This document shows, in pieces, positions 43,456 to 54,928 of a stretch of 64,000 bases of DNA. The position numbers and the translations under genes were made by a program. How positions within the stretch are numbered: the stretch's first letter is position 1; each line of letters opens with the position of its first letter. Under the pieces are notes generated by a model. That model did not search any database, was not told where the DNA came from, and saw only the letters and a list, made by a program, of their open reading frames with translations. This DNA comes from Acanthococcus lagerstroemiae (taxonomy: Eukaryota > Arthropoda > Insecta > Hemiptera > Eriococcidae), in the NCBI GenBank assembly GCA_031841125.1, contig CM063109.1, positions 26,445,321-26,509,320 of the forward strand, in the 5' to 3' direction.

Positions 43456-45841
43456 TTATTATTATTATTATTATTAGTAATGTATTTATTGAATCCCTTC
43501 ACGACAGCCCAGTGGGCCAATAACAGTGACGGGGCTTATAAAATAACTATTTACAATCATACAATAATCTAAGAGAAAGAAAAATAAACTTAAATAAAAA
43601 GAAGAAAAAAAAGAAAAAGAAAAAGAAATACCATAGTAATAATAAGATTAAGACAAACAATAAGAACAATGAGTCAGCGGTGCGAGGGAGGAAGGGAGTG
43701 GGCGGAGCAGGAGGGTTGCGCATCCATTCATTTCCTCTTGATTTATTTTGTTTTATTCTTGTTTTATTCCTGTGCGAGGATTTGAAGTACTTGTGTTCTA
43801 AAGTATTCTTTTTTTGTTGCGAGTATGTCGATTCCGGGTTTACTATTTCAAGCTTATTGTATTCAAGCACGACTCTATTCAGCGGAGCATTCCAGAACTG
43901 AAACGTTCGGCCACTATGGGGAGTAAACAACTGTTTTTTTCTGCACTTTTTTCCAGGGACATAGATATTAACTCGTTGCAATAGGAAAGAAGAGTCAACT
44001 TTTCCATGAATCAAATCATGTAACCAGAGTAAGGCGGTATATTTTCTCCTGTCCTCTTAAAGTTGTGAGTCCGTAACCTCGGATTAGCTCATTATATTTC
44101 ACTGTGGGATCATGGTATTCAAAATCTTTATAGTACAAAAATCTTAGAAATCGCTTTTGTATTTTCTCAATCAGTTTTATTTGAGTTATAGTAGTTGGAT
44201 TTCATACGTTTGCTTAAAGTCTAAGTGAGATCTTACTAAGGAGTAATATAAAATTTTTAGAGTATCCGTATTGCTGAGGTGTTTGGAGTTTCTCATTATA
44301 AATTCCATATTACGTTTAGCTTTTCTTATTACTGATATTATGTGATTTCGATACATTAATTCCTTATCTAAGATAACCCCAAGATCTCGAATTTGGTCAA
44401 CTTTGCTCAGAGGAATTGATTTTATGGTATAATGATTCATCCTTGGGTCCTTTTTGTGAGTAAATGTAATCTGTGCACATTTTCCTACGTTAAGTGGTAG
44501 TTTATTCTCCTCACTCCAGGCTACTAATGCATTCAGATCCTCTTGTAGATAGTACGGGTCATTATCATTCAGAATTTTACGATAGAGTTTGATATCATCA
44601 GCATAATTATAGCAATATATTGGAATGTTCAATTGTGTTTGCAATGTCGTTAATATATAAAAGGAAGAGGTACGGTCCCAAGTTTGAGCCTTGAGGAACT
44701 CCAGAGAGACAGTGGTATGGCTGAGAACATGTTCCTCTGTAGACCACGAATTGTTTCCTCCCTCCCAGATATGACGAGAACAATATCTTTAGTGGTTCTG
44801 AGAATCCGACAGTTTCTAGTTTATTTAGCAAGATTTGATGATTTACCTTATCAAACGCTTTCTGGAAATCCGTGTATATTACATCAACCTATTCTCGCTT
44901 ATCAAATGCCTCATATGTATTCTCTACCAGTTCTAACAGATTCGTTTGTACATTGCGTCCTGTCATGAAGCCATGTTGCCCATGCGATATTATACCACGG
45001 GTTTGGCGGCTAAGTTTTGTGAATAATACGGACTCAAAGATTTTAGCTGGAGTGTGTAAGAGAGCTATTGGTCTATAATTAGCTACGTCTGAAGTCCCTG
45101 TTTCTTTCGGGATAGAAATCACTTTTGATGTTTTCCAGAGGATGGGAAAAGTTGTGGTGCTAATTACTAAATTGAATATGTACGTTAATGGTTCTATTAA
45201 AAAGCTTCGACAGGCTTTATATACATAAGGCGGAACATGATCTGGTCCTAAGCATTTCTTTGGTCGCATCTTCTGTATTGCTTCTTCAACCTCTTTCATG
45301 GAAATACTTTTGATATTTACATTGCTGTAGCATGGCGGGCAATAATTGACATATTTTGGCGAGCTACTGTCAAATACCGAAGAAAAGTGTTCAGCAAATG
45401 CTTTAGTAATTTGGGCTGAGGTTACTAAATTTTCGTTTCCATACCGCATCAGAGACTGATGGGTATTTCTCAATTGTCTTCCCTTGATGAAGGCCCAAAA
45501 TGTTTGAGGCTTCATCTGCAGATCGGTTTCAGCGTTTTTAATGTAACTTTCATACGCTTTCTTTATTAATTTTTTGCTGCGTGCGCGAAGAGACTTATAT
45601 TCGTCATTAAAAAAAGTAAATCCTGTTTTCTTAAATTTTGCTCTGAACTTCTCTTTATTCTTAATCGTTTGAATAATTTCCTGCGTGAACCATGAAGGAT
45701 ACTTACTTTTGGCGTTAGTACGAGTTTTAACGGGGACTGTTTTTTGAATAATATTTTGTATTTTATTTTGGAAAAATTCTGTTGCTGTATTGTGTTTCGT
45801 ATCGTGATAGTGTAGTGGCAGCTGGACGAGCCAAATTGCAT
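43456..45841 (-). pseudogene. Jockey-like LINE reverse transcriptase, 5'-truncated
   Basis: The element reads toward lower coordinates and ends in a TAA trinucleotide tail at 43456-43476. Linker 45841-45566; fingers and palm 45515-44889 with KKCLGPDHVPPYVYKACRSF, NYRPIALLHTPAKIFES and GQHGFMTGRNVQTNLLEL; then SGVPQGSNLGPYLFLLYIND (44831-44607) and NYADDIKLY (about 44605). The thumb reaches LGVILDKELMYRNHI and KILYYSLVRSHLDF. The C-terminus IHGKVDSSFLLQRVNIYVPG is in another frame to about 43690. At least three frameshifts. The endonuclease is missing. The sister of the 21-kb element by motif order and 3' structure. Confidence 0.88.
43500..43535 (-). promoter_or_regulatory. LINE 3' hairpin before the trinucleotide tail
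   Basis: On the minus strand GGCCC-ACT-GGGCT sits inside an outer TCAC/GTGA stem, some 25 bases before the TAA tail. Same architecture as 24366-24405 with different bases. Confidence 0.55.
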
Positions 45842-46400
45842 CTTAGATGAGTTTACTCACGGAGTACCAATCGTTTCGTAGGCTTACCCTACTTCGATAT
45901 TGAATTGTTTCATTATATTAATTAGGATAATGAGTTGCGCATACTCAGATTGTCTTGCCGGGTATCGACTTACGCTCATTATGCAGAGCGGGATGCTCAG
46001 GCGAGAATATGACGTACAGCCTCACGTGACTGGTCTCACGTAGCAGGGCGGTCCGTACTCAGGGAGTACGTAGGCCTCGAGGCGGAGGTCCCCTAACCAC
46101 CGCACAAGTGTGACCAGGGTGAATTAGCGGCGTACCTACTGCGATACCTTGCACTGGCCGACGAGGCAGTGTGGCTTGCACTCAAGCCACGGGACAGATC
46201 ATGAGGGTCATACCTCACAGTTTACATGTCTTGCTAGATTTCGAATCATGGTACTCAAACGTAAATTCCAGGTGGTACCAATCGGCAGACGCGCTAAAGA
46301 TCCGGCCTTCGCGCCTACAAGGTTTTCGCATCATTTGCTTAATTAACTGACAATATCGGTTATGTTTTCATTTTGTAAAATAAAGTTAATACGGTAAATT
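45842..46400. other. GC-rich segment of unknown type
   Basis: It begins where reverse transcriptase homology stops. It has short palindromes (for example CTTGCACTCAAG) and a B-box-like GATTTCGAATC near 46233. It could be the 5' untranslated region of the LINE or an unrelated SINE. Not resolved. Confidence 0.3.
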
Positions 46401-47825
46401 AGAGTTCATTTAGTTTCCCTTAATTTACCAACGTACCGGCCTTTCGACTTACTCCTCCTTTCCTACACAAATTTTTACACTTGATTGACCGCAAGCAATA
46501 AGCACGTTCTCAGCATGCGCGATCCACAAAACACTAGAACGTCTCGGCGGTACATGAAATTGCAGATCTAGTTCGCCGTAAATGTAACGCAGTCCGTGTC
46601 CATGAAATTGCATAACCAGTTCGCCGTAAATACAACACGGATGAAATGCAGATCACCTACTCGGCCGTTTACTAGTATTTTCCAGGCCACTGGAAGCGTG
46701 TTTTTACGATTCATGATTCGTATGCATTAAGTGATTTGAATATCTTACCTTCGTCAATTTTCTTTTTCACGCCGACATTCGACTTGAGCGTTTTTGTAAT
46801 GCGATTAAGCCGACGTTCTATAAACAGAGGCGTCGACGTCGTCGGTAATACGACAAATGCGTTACTCGATAATGAAACATTCTGGTTATTCAAAGCGAAC
46901 TCGAATTCCGCTGCCGTGCGAATCCACCAAGCGCTGTTTTCTGCCAACAGTGGAGAATCGACCGAGTTAAAAATACATATATTATATACATATAAAGAAG
47001 ATAAAATGGAATAGCTGATGGTATTTATTTAATAAAATCAACATCATCGGCACAAATAACAAACCGACTATATAATTAATTAAATTGAAAGCCCCGGCCG
47101 GTATTCGCAATCAGTTAGGTCATTTATGGCATCCCGTTGAAACAAGTGCCAGCTCAGGGTATGTAGGTAAAAATGGGCCATATATAAATATGTCTGCGGA
47201 GCGGAAAGCAAAACGAAAAAACATTGGTCGAAGGATAGAGGAAAAGTGAATACCAGCGTTACTTTTTTTTTTCACTTTACCGAGTTACTATATGTATACC
47301 TTTTTTTTTTTGGCACTGGCTCTTCAGCTTTTTTCTCTATTCGTTTTTCTTCTTTCAATTTTGTATATTATGTGCGAACAATCGGCAATGGCGGTGGCGG
47401 CACTGGGGTAAGCGAAGGGCAAAGAAATTAATGACGACCTTCAGCAATGCAATCGATCGCCCCGCGACGACGAGCGATTAATCTCTTCGATATTTCGACG
47501 ATGAAATAATAAACCTCGTACTGGCAAACGGTTACGTCCGCGAAACAGAACAATTATACGAAGACGATACACAGCGTAGATTGGTATTTCGAGGGCGTGC
47601 ATTTTCGTATCTGCGTAGAAACCCTCGTATTTGGAATTTCCTCTCGCCGGACGAATGCGTTTATAAAGTGTAAATTTAAATGACGTAAGAACTTGATTCG
47701 ATTAATTACGACCCCTTTCCCCACTCGCTACCACGAAATAAACGTCGCTACGCTGGTTAGAGCGGAAATCTGAATAACCATTTTAGAAGCTAAGCACACG
47801 GTCAGTGAGAACGGCTATATAATGA
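46401..47825. other. Unassigned, CpG-containing
   Basis: No element signature and no exon recognised. Composition resembles 7.9-9.0 and 38.4-39.2 kb, so it is a candidate for host intergenic or intronic DNA. Confidence 0.3.
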
Positions 47826-47829
47826 GTAA

Positions 47830-49130
47830 GCTCGCCTTCTCTTAGGATTCCTCAAGACTGAACAGACTCTGCTCAAATTTATTTACGTCATGGATACGAT
47901 TTGTGGAAAGCTCATTATGACACATCGGACCCTGGTAAGACTCATTTAGACTCCGACATCTCATTTTCTCGTATACTATTCGGAAAAATTCTTCTAAATT
48001 GCCTTACAAGTCGTAAAAATTCTTTACTGACTGATCATTCGGATTTTGTGAAGATCCGTTTGGACTCATTCAAGCGTTTAGTTATTATTCCAACTTAACA
48101 AGACTGTGCTGCAACTCGTTGAAGCATAAGATAGGATTCATTCGGATTCCGTTACGCCTCGCTAGCAAGACCTCATTATAACTGTGAAATTTCATTTGCT
48201 CTCTGTCACAATTCGGGAAAACTCTTCTAGATTGTTCTAAAATTCGTCAGAACTCCTTGCTGACTGATCGTTCGCACATATTCTGTGAGAATCCATTTGG
48301 ACTCATTCAAGCGTTTAATTATCATTCCAACTTAACAAGTCTGCGTTGGAACTCGTTGAGCATGTGATAGGACTCATTCGGATTCGGTTGCACCTCGGAC
48401 TCTATGAGACCTCACCAAGACTCTGGAATTTCATTTGCTCTGTCACAATTCGGGGAAATCGTCGAGACTGTTCTACAGATCATGAACGTTCTTCATCAAC
48501 TGATCAGTCGAATTTTCTGAAAACTTTCCAGATTCAAGTATTCCGACTTCTCAAGACTCGTTGAGAATCTGATAAGACTCATCTGGATTCAGTTATAAGT
48601 TTTATGTGTCATTCAGACTCAAGACTCATACGAATTCTTCCTGTACTAGCAAAAGCTCATACAGACTCTCTTCGGAGTCGTTAGAATTTATTCATTTTCC
48701 CTTGATGACTCACTGATGCTTGGCTAAAGTCCTTGACGACTCATGTAAATTCAGTTAAAATTCCCGAAGCTAAGTAGAACTCATTCAGATTCTAATATCT
48801 GGCTCCACGTCTTATCCAACCACTGCTTCGACTCATTCAAACTCTTTTAGGGTCCCCTGAAACTCAATCAGACCTTTCTAAGGTTGATTGATAAGTATAA
48901 TTCTAACTCTTTTAAAATTAAGAATTTGATAGGACTCATACATATACTATTGAAACTCATTATGTCTTACTTAAACTCATTCAAACAACTGTAGGACTTG
49001 TTAAGACTCATTCAGATGTTGCTACGAGGCTCCTTCGACTATACCTTTCCGATTCGTAAAGTTTAATAAACTTTCTTCAAACTTATTCTCGCTCTTTGTG
49101 GACTTATTCACACTGAAAATGTGACTAAAG
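47830..49130. repeat. Degenerate satellite, 237-bp period built of GACTCATTC words
   Basis: ACTCATTCAAGCGTTTAATT at 48301 repeats the word at 48064, 237 bp earlier. The segments around TCATTTGCTCTCTGTCACAA (about 48189 and 48428) and a weaker copy near 47959 align as well, giving about three units. To the right it decays into scattered (A/G)ACTCATTC(A/G)GACTC words up to about 49130. Non-coding. Confidence 0.7.
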
Positions 49131-49496
49131 TTCATTTGCACTTAAAAGAGTTTAGAGGCTCTCACAAGACGTACGCAGATTTTGACAAAACATCATTCAA
49201 ACTTGGTCAGATCCTTAATTCAAAAAATATTTTGTTCCAATTACCTCACACATGGTTACACGCCAGAGCTATGGGACCATTAGAGCAGCACACCCCAAAT
49301 TCACGCATCTTGAGAATTTTTTCGTTTTTCGTAACCAATCGGGAAATCTTGGATTTATTTGCTTCAACAGTTGGAAGATTTTTGAATCTCGCTCCCTGGG
49401 TAAACTTGCTATTTATTTCGCTATGGTCCTGCATGGTTAAGACGCTTTAAAGAAACTTCGATAGGATTCTGATAGAGATAATATTTGATAGAGCGT

Positions 49497-49556
49497 ATGG
49501 TGATTTACACATGCCAAAGTAGCTCCCCAGACACCGCACCCCCGGCCCTAGAAACT
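49497..49556 (+). repeat. GGCGATACACGCATGCC core repeat, copy 2
   Basis: TATGGTGATTTACACATGCC, then AAAGTAGCTCCCCAGACACC, then GCACCCCC. Same order as copies 1 and 3, the most diverged of the three. Confidence 0.55.
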
Positions 49557-49676
49557 ACTTTTTCGAGTACCGCATTTGTTACCAGAGGGAGGATCCCTCA
49601 GCTCACTGTCATCCATCCGATACCTCTATTCGTCCAACCCCATAGTCCAGCGTATTCAGATCCTATACGTCATTTG

Positions 49677-49910
49677 CTATCCCAACACAACATGCCCTTT
49701 CCCTCGTCTGGCTTCTTCAGCACACTTGAATCGTAGGCAAAAACTGGTGGATTCTGCTGCCCGAAACCCTTCTCCAAACTGCCGATATCCTCCAGTTACT
49801 CTCAGGTACGACACGAAATGCCTTCTCCGAAATATAATCCTTTCACAATAGGAGGGGAAATAGTTCTTAGCCCACTCAAAAATCTTCTCTATTAAACCAT
49901 CAGCCATGTC
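49677..49910 (-). pseudogene. Possible LINE C-terminal fragment
   Basis: The minus-strand frame reads YFPSYCERIIFRRRHFVSYL, then RVTGGYRQFGEGFRA, CAEEARRGKGHVVLG. This resembles the T.FLTGHG.F..YL...C.(E)..HV(I/L).C region after RNase H in I/R1-type LINEs. The match is partial and the zinc-knuckle cysteines are incomplete, so I rate it low. Confidence 0.3.
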
Positions 49911-50369
49911 TCCATACGCAATTAATCTTCCTCCCGCAGAATCCTCACCCGCTTTTCACACCAGACTGACTCACTCTTGTCTCTTGCCGAGCCTAGAGCT
50001 TTCTAGTTACTTCCTCTGTCACTCCGCAGCCCCATTTACCATGTCCCGCGTACTACTCTCGTGTCCGGCTTTCGATCTTTTTTTTTTTTTTTTGTAATCT
50101 ACTGAAATTCCCTACCCTACTACCCGACTTCTTATATTGTATATCCCTCCACATCCAACATATGATTGATTCTCTTCCTCACTCATCTTGACATCTTACA
50201 CCTTCAGTAATCCCACAAATTGTACAGCACGCAAAGCCTCAATGTAGCTGGTTCCACCAAAAAAAAAAATTCTTTGAGACCCAGTAAAATGAACTGTAAA
50301 AATAAGTTATCATCTTATTCCACTTTTCGGGATTTTTCCAGAATTGTGTAAGAGACTTGGGTAATTTCC

Positions 50370-50440
50370 GGTGCTGGGGGTGCGGTGTCATAGGGGCCAC
50401 TTTGGCATGCGTGCATCGCCATGCATCCCACCACACCATA
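50370..50440 (-). repeat. GGCGATGCACGCATGCC core repeat, copy 3
   Basis: On the minus strand: ATGGCGATGCACGCATGCC, AAAGTGGCCCC, then GACACCGCACCCCC. Closest to copy 1 at 5410-5490. Confidence 0.6.
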
Positions 50441-50559
50441 GCTTTTTTAAATTGGTTCAAGATCATTATTCCTCGCTTTATGGAGACATCTTCAGACACC
50501 TCCTTACTTTTACAAGGTATTCAGACTCAATAAAATAACCGATAAGTAAAAACCTTCCT

Positions 50560-51060
50560 GGCTCGGGGGGAAAGATTTATCCACATATTTCTTTAAAATT
50601 CCTTCAGAGATATTGTAATCTTCAAGAATCTTCCAGAATGGTTCAGTACTATTTTTTCTATATCTCAAAAGTTTCTTCGGCCTTGTTTAAGATTATCATT
50701 TCATGACTTACAAAGACTTTTCAGACTATTTCAGATTTTTATGAGACCCTTTGAAACTCGTTAAAATTTTTAGAAGACTTTCTTAGTCCTATTTAATGTT
50801 CTTCAAGCCTGGTTTACGCGCTACAATATGTTTGAAGAGTCATAAACAAGTTTATAAAAGACTGAGAGTTTTGAACAGTATTAAGACTGCCCGGATGCAT
50901 ATGGGAGGATGTTGAAAAATACTGAAGTTTCGTCAGTGGCGCATAAAATACTCTCAAAGTGTCTAGAAGAGTCCTAAACAAGTCTGGAGAACCTGAAGCA
51001 AGTTTCGAAAAATCTTAATGGGTCTCAAAATGTGTAACTCGTCCGAATGATTTTCAAAAA
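50560..51060. repeat. Second block of degenerate GACTC/AAGTC words
   Basis: Short words such as AAGACTTTTCAGACT, TAAACAAGT and GAGTC..AAAC recur every 20-40 bp. It resembles the decayed right side of the 47.8-kb satellite and may be its continuation. No fixed period. Confidence 0.4.
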
Positions 51061-51149
51061 ATCTTGAATTATCCGTGTCTTTGGTGCACGAAGATGATGA
51101 AGTTAGTGAGGAAGATGAGACTGGAATTTCAAATGAAGATAAGGGTCCA

Positions 51150-51570
51150 AGTCACAGTGAACCTCGGAATCAAAAACAGACCACCTCTGATCAAACAAAT
51201 AAGCAATGACAAAACAGAAACAGAGGACAGAAATAACAGAAGCGGAGTATACAGACTGAACTGTGAACATTGCGACATGACCTACATGGGAGAAACAGGC
51301 AGAAAATTCACAACCAGAATCAAAGAACATGAAAAATCACAGAAACTAAACGACGACAAATCACTGTTTGGAAAACACTGCAATGACCAGGGACATAACA
51401 ATGACAAATTAACAGAAAGTACAAAATCCTACACATAGAAAGCAACACAAGAAAAAGATAATTAAAAGAACAACTAGAAATAATAAAGGCAAAAATAAAT
51501 CAAAACAACCTAATAAACACAACAACTAACTTTCAAATTGAGAACTTATTCCAACTAATAACATAACCCC
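51150..51570 (+). pseudogene. Penelope-like element, GIY-YIG endonuclease end
   Basis: Penelope-like retroelements carry a reverse transcriptase followed by a GIY-YIG endonuclease. Here only the endonuclease end remains. SGVYRLNCEHCDMTYMGETG starts at 51241, with GVY and YMG in the GIY and YIG places, a CxxC pair and the downstream R-x-x-x-E of KFTTRIKEHE. KSLFGKHCNDQGHN follows. After an in-frame stop near 51436 the family tail continues as ILHIESNTRKR and QLKEQLEIIKAKINQNNLIN to about 51560. No reverse transcriptase precedes it. Inactive. Confidence 0.8.
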
Positions 51571-51576
51571 CACGGA

Positions 51577-51957
51577 TTGGACAGACTGCACAACTACAGA
51601 CAACCAATAGGAGCACAAGACGAAACAGGTTCACCATACGGTACTACTCTCGACTATGACTACAGGACCGCAAGAGACAAGTCTCATTTGGGGTACTTCA
51701 CTGATGATGGCATAACAGCCGAAAACGCTCTGGAATACAGGAGAAGAAAAAGTGAATTGGCACGCCTTACAGACGGAATATTACTAAGTTCACTCACATT
51801 CAGAAATGGTTACAAAAACCAAATCCCACTGCCAATAAAAGCGAAAACTCTAGAAATTTGCACATACCCGATAACAGTAACACAAACAATAACTATACCG
51901 ACTACAACTGGCAATGAAACGGAACATGCTAGGAATAAGGCAAAGGGACAAAATTAG
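51577..51957 (+). CDS. Uncharacterised frame after the Penelope-like remnant
   Basis: An open frame of 126 codons with a balanced composition (PYGTTLDYDYRTARDKSHLG, YRRRKSELARLTDGILLSSL). I recognise no domain. It sits between the Penelope-like end and the RTE-type C-terminus and may be 3' sequence of the former that happens to be open. Confidence 0.2.
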   Translation: MDRLHNYRQPIGAQDETGSPYGTTLDYDYRTARDKSHLGYFTDDGITAENALEYRRRKSELARLTDGILLSSLTFRNGYKNQIPLPIKAKTLEICTYPITVTQTITIPTTTGNETEHARNKAKGQN

Positions 51958-51959
51958 AA

Positions 51960-52235
51960 ATACTAAGATAAGATCCTTAGTAAATACAAAAGATATTATG
52001 TGGTAAAAAGACTTAAAATTAAATAGGCAGGGCTCGTAATACGATCGCAGCAGGACAGGTGAGAGAGGCGCTTGCTGGAATGGACACCTCGGGAATACAG
52101 ACGCAAGGCAGACCTTCTATCAGATGGCGGGACTAAATAGATAGTCACGGTGGCATTGCATAGGGGAGAGACGCTCGGGTCAGAGATCACTAGATTAGGG
52201 TTGGGGAGGCCTTTGCCCAACGCTAGGCACAATTA
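51960..52235 (+). pseudogene. RTE-type LINE C-terminal tail
   Basis: Reading AGQVREALAGMDTSGIQTQG followed by GRPSIRWRD (about 52107-52133) and, past stops, DSHGGIA, GRDARVRDH, IRVGEAFAQR. This is the GRP..RWRD...W.R.A.DR..WR..GEA pattern found after the reverse transcriptase of many RTE-type LINEs. Several stops. The rest of the protein is absent. Confidence 0.6.
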
Positions 52236-52239
52236 ACTG

Positions 52240-54760
52240 ATTAATCGATTGCAATTAATTGTAATTACATACATTTAATGTAAAAGTACAAAGCTCATAT
52301 TACACATATAGAAACAAAGTACTTCATGGGATCATCAGAACCCTTTGAAATGGTCAGGCTATAATTGTTCCCGGTCATCGGTAATTTTCCCAGTTTCTAG
52401 GCGGGTTACTCCGCTCCTTCTCTCGGGACTCGATATTTCGAGCTGAAGAGAACATCCCCACTTTCCTCTACAGAAAAATTTAACTCGAGGCTTCTCAACT
52501 ATTATTTTAGGTTGAGGAATCAATACCGTTTATAGATATAACAAACTTCAATATTTATTCAACTGTGAAAATGTACGATGGCGTGAATCGTTTACTGTTT
52601 TCCTCGTGTTCGGTGAGAACTCGTAGCATTTTCAATTGCGCAATTCAAGTTTATTTAATTTGCTCTCTGCGTGACAGCATACTGATTTTGACAACTCAGT
52701 GATTGCTTTCAACGTCAGATTCACATCCTTTCGGACTTCCTATCGCGCATGAAACGGCGAATCTCACTCGCAGCCGTCATTGGCCAGCCTCCGTGTACTT
52801 CCTGATTAACTAATCTCGTGCAAAATACGAATATTCGCGAATGGAATTCAGTTCGCCTATGTACGAGTACACGAGGGAAACATAAATCCTGGTACAGACG
52901 ACGAATATAATACTCGTAAAACGTCGAGACGTACGTGTAATTTGCGCCGAAAGAAACGTGTAGAAAAGCGGAAACGAAGGAACAGAAACGAGATCGGGAC
53001 ATGTTGGTGGAATTTTAACTCTTTTTGATGGAATAATGAAAAAATTAAAAGCTTTCTTCCAAAAACCTTCGTTTGAGATCCCACAACTCTTGGCGAAAAC
53101 AATTTGTAAACCGAACACGCGTCGAAATAACTTACAAAAAATGGAGACGAACTGAGGAACCGGAAGGAAAAGGAGGAAAAGCTCGTGTATTGAAAACTAT
53201 ATTTACTGAACCATTTATCGTATCTTTTGGTTGAGAGAGAGAAAAATAAAATGAATACGGGACGTGTTCTCTACATAATATCTATTTTTCTCTTTTTGAT
53301 CCGTCGCTATAAAAAGAATAAATACTTCTTGAAGCACTTTTTTCGCGAATTACGAGTACGACTTCTACACTCGGTTGCGGCGGGTTATCCGAGGAAAAAT
53401 ATGAGCTTTCGATTCGATTTTTCATCTTTTCAACAAAAAAATACGGCACTGCGTGAAGTCTCTAAAGAAAATGTGACAAATTGGTGAGAGAGGGGCTTTT
53501 AGTAAGAGAATGTAATAAGGTTTAGAGCCTTGGATTCTCTAATTTCGGTTTGAACTTTTCCTACTTCCAGCCACATTTGAACTTTGATTTCAATTCCCCT
53601 GTTTTCCTACGTAATTTTGAATCCATGGACGAGTATGATAAGGCAATGGGAATTCTAGAATAACTGATCCTTGGGTATGTGATTTTCAAAACTAATTGAA
53701 TCTGGGTGTGATGGAGTGCACGGCGTTTTATGAGCCATCTGTTCAATAGCGTGAGCAGACAATCCTCATAGATTCAACCTCCCCCCCCCCAAAAAAAAAA
53801 ACACACACACACAAAAACAAGGTCCCTAAACTTAAATTTTGATTTTAAAACAAGAGAAGAAAAAATAAAGAGAGGTCTTATGTCAAACACTTCGCCAACA
53901 TTTGCGGGGGGAGCAACGGCAAGCTACCCCCCGACTATCCTGCCCTGGAGAGTTGTGCGTCAGAACCGCGATTGCCGACGTCCGGCATCGGATACGACGC
54001 TTCAAGAAGAATAAGATGTTAATGGCGGGAGGAGGAATGAGCGATTGAGAGGATCAGAGAAGATTTTTAGAAGTGAGGAGAAAATTTCAGGAGTAGTATT
54101 AGAAGGCAGGTTTGTGAGGGAGTTTTGTAAAAGTGAAGAGATTGAAGAAGTTTCGGTATAGTAGATCAATAATTTCAAACAAATCTGAAGAAGTTACAGA
54201 GATAACGTTGATAGAAGAGTGAAACCAGTTGATATACTTATACTCATTTTTACAGCTCAAATCAAGGCTCCATTTGCGACTACAATTCTACCTACAGTAC
54301 TTTTTATTTTATTCTTAAATTCATAAAATTAAAAAATGTCACCTCTACCTTCAGGATGCCCCTATTTATGCTATGTACGGAGCCATTTCATTTTTTTCAT
54401 TTTTGAATTTTGAAGGTTTAGGTAGATGTTAGGTAATAGTGTCAGACTGATTCCTGATCCACTCAATAAGAACAAGTAAAATCCTAAAAATTTGCAATTG
54501 TTTAGATAAAATTAACGAAAGCTTGTTTTACGAGCGAATTTGGGTTTCAGCTTTTAATCATGTAAAAAAAAAAAAAATGAATTCTCCGGCAACTCAGCCC
54601 CAATTTAAAGAAATGCAGAAACTGCACTTCCTAAAAATGTTGTTGAGACAATAACATTTCACCTACCGTCATCAATTTTCGAAATAAGTATGAAAATTAT
54701 AATACATATCCGAATACTCCCACACCCCCTTACCAATAATAAACTGGGGGTAAGGCAAGA
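52240..54760. other. Unassigned sequence
   Basis: Overlapping frames on the minus strand at 52721-53118 have no domain. A (CA)-rich and homopolymer patch is at 53780-53817. No gene recognised. CpG frequency between about 52400 and 53450 is above the window's repeats. Confidence 0.35.
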
Positions 54761-54928
54761 ACCTCCACGTGGTGCCTCTGGAACGTGTTAATATCGAGCG
54801 AACTATAAACATGGATGAATTGAGAAGATTTCAAGAAAACTTTAAGCTCACACGTACCAAATACCAATCCTGCAAACTACGGGACCCCGACGCGGCCCAA
54901 GCTAAAACGGCCCTTTTCAGGGCCACCC

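Larger units (their letters stand above)
49131..50560. other. Segment interrupting the GACTC satellite
   Basis: It is bounded by two opposite copies of the GGCGATGCACGCATGCC core (49497-49556 and 50370-50440) and holds a possible LINE piece. A T-run lies at 50079-50093. It may be one inserted unit with inverted ends, but limits are not clear. Confidence 0.35.

Noticed and set aside
43547..43700. Hydrophobic stretch in the minus-strand frame, suggesting a membrane protein
   Set aside because: It is the translation of A/T-rich 3' untranslated sequence after the LINE C-terminus, not a membrane segment.
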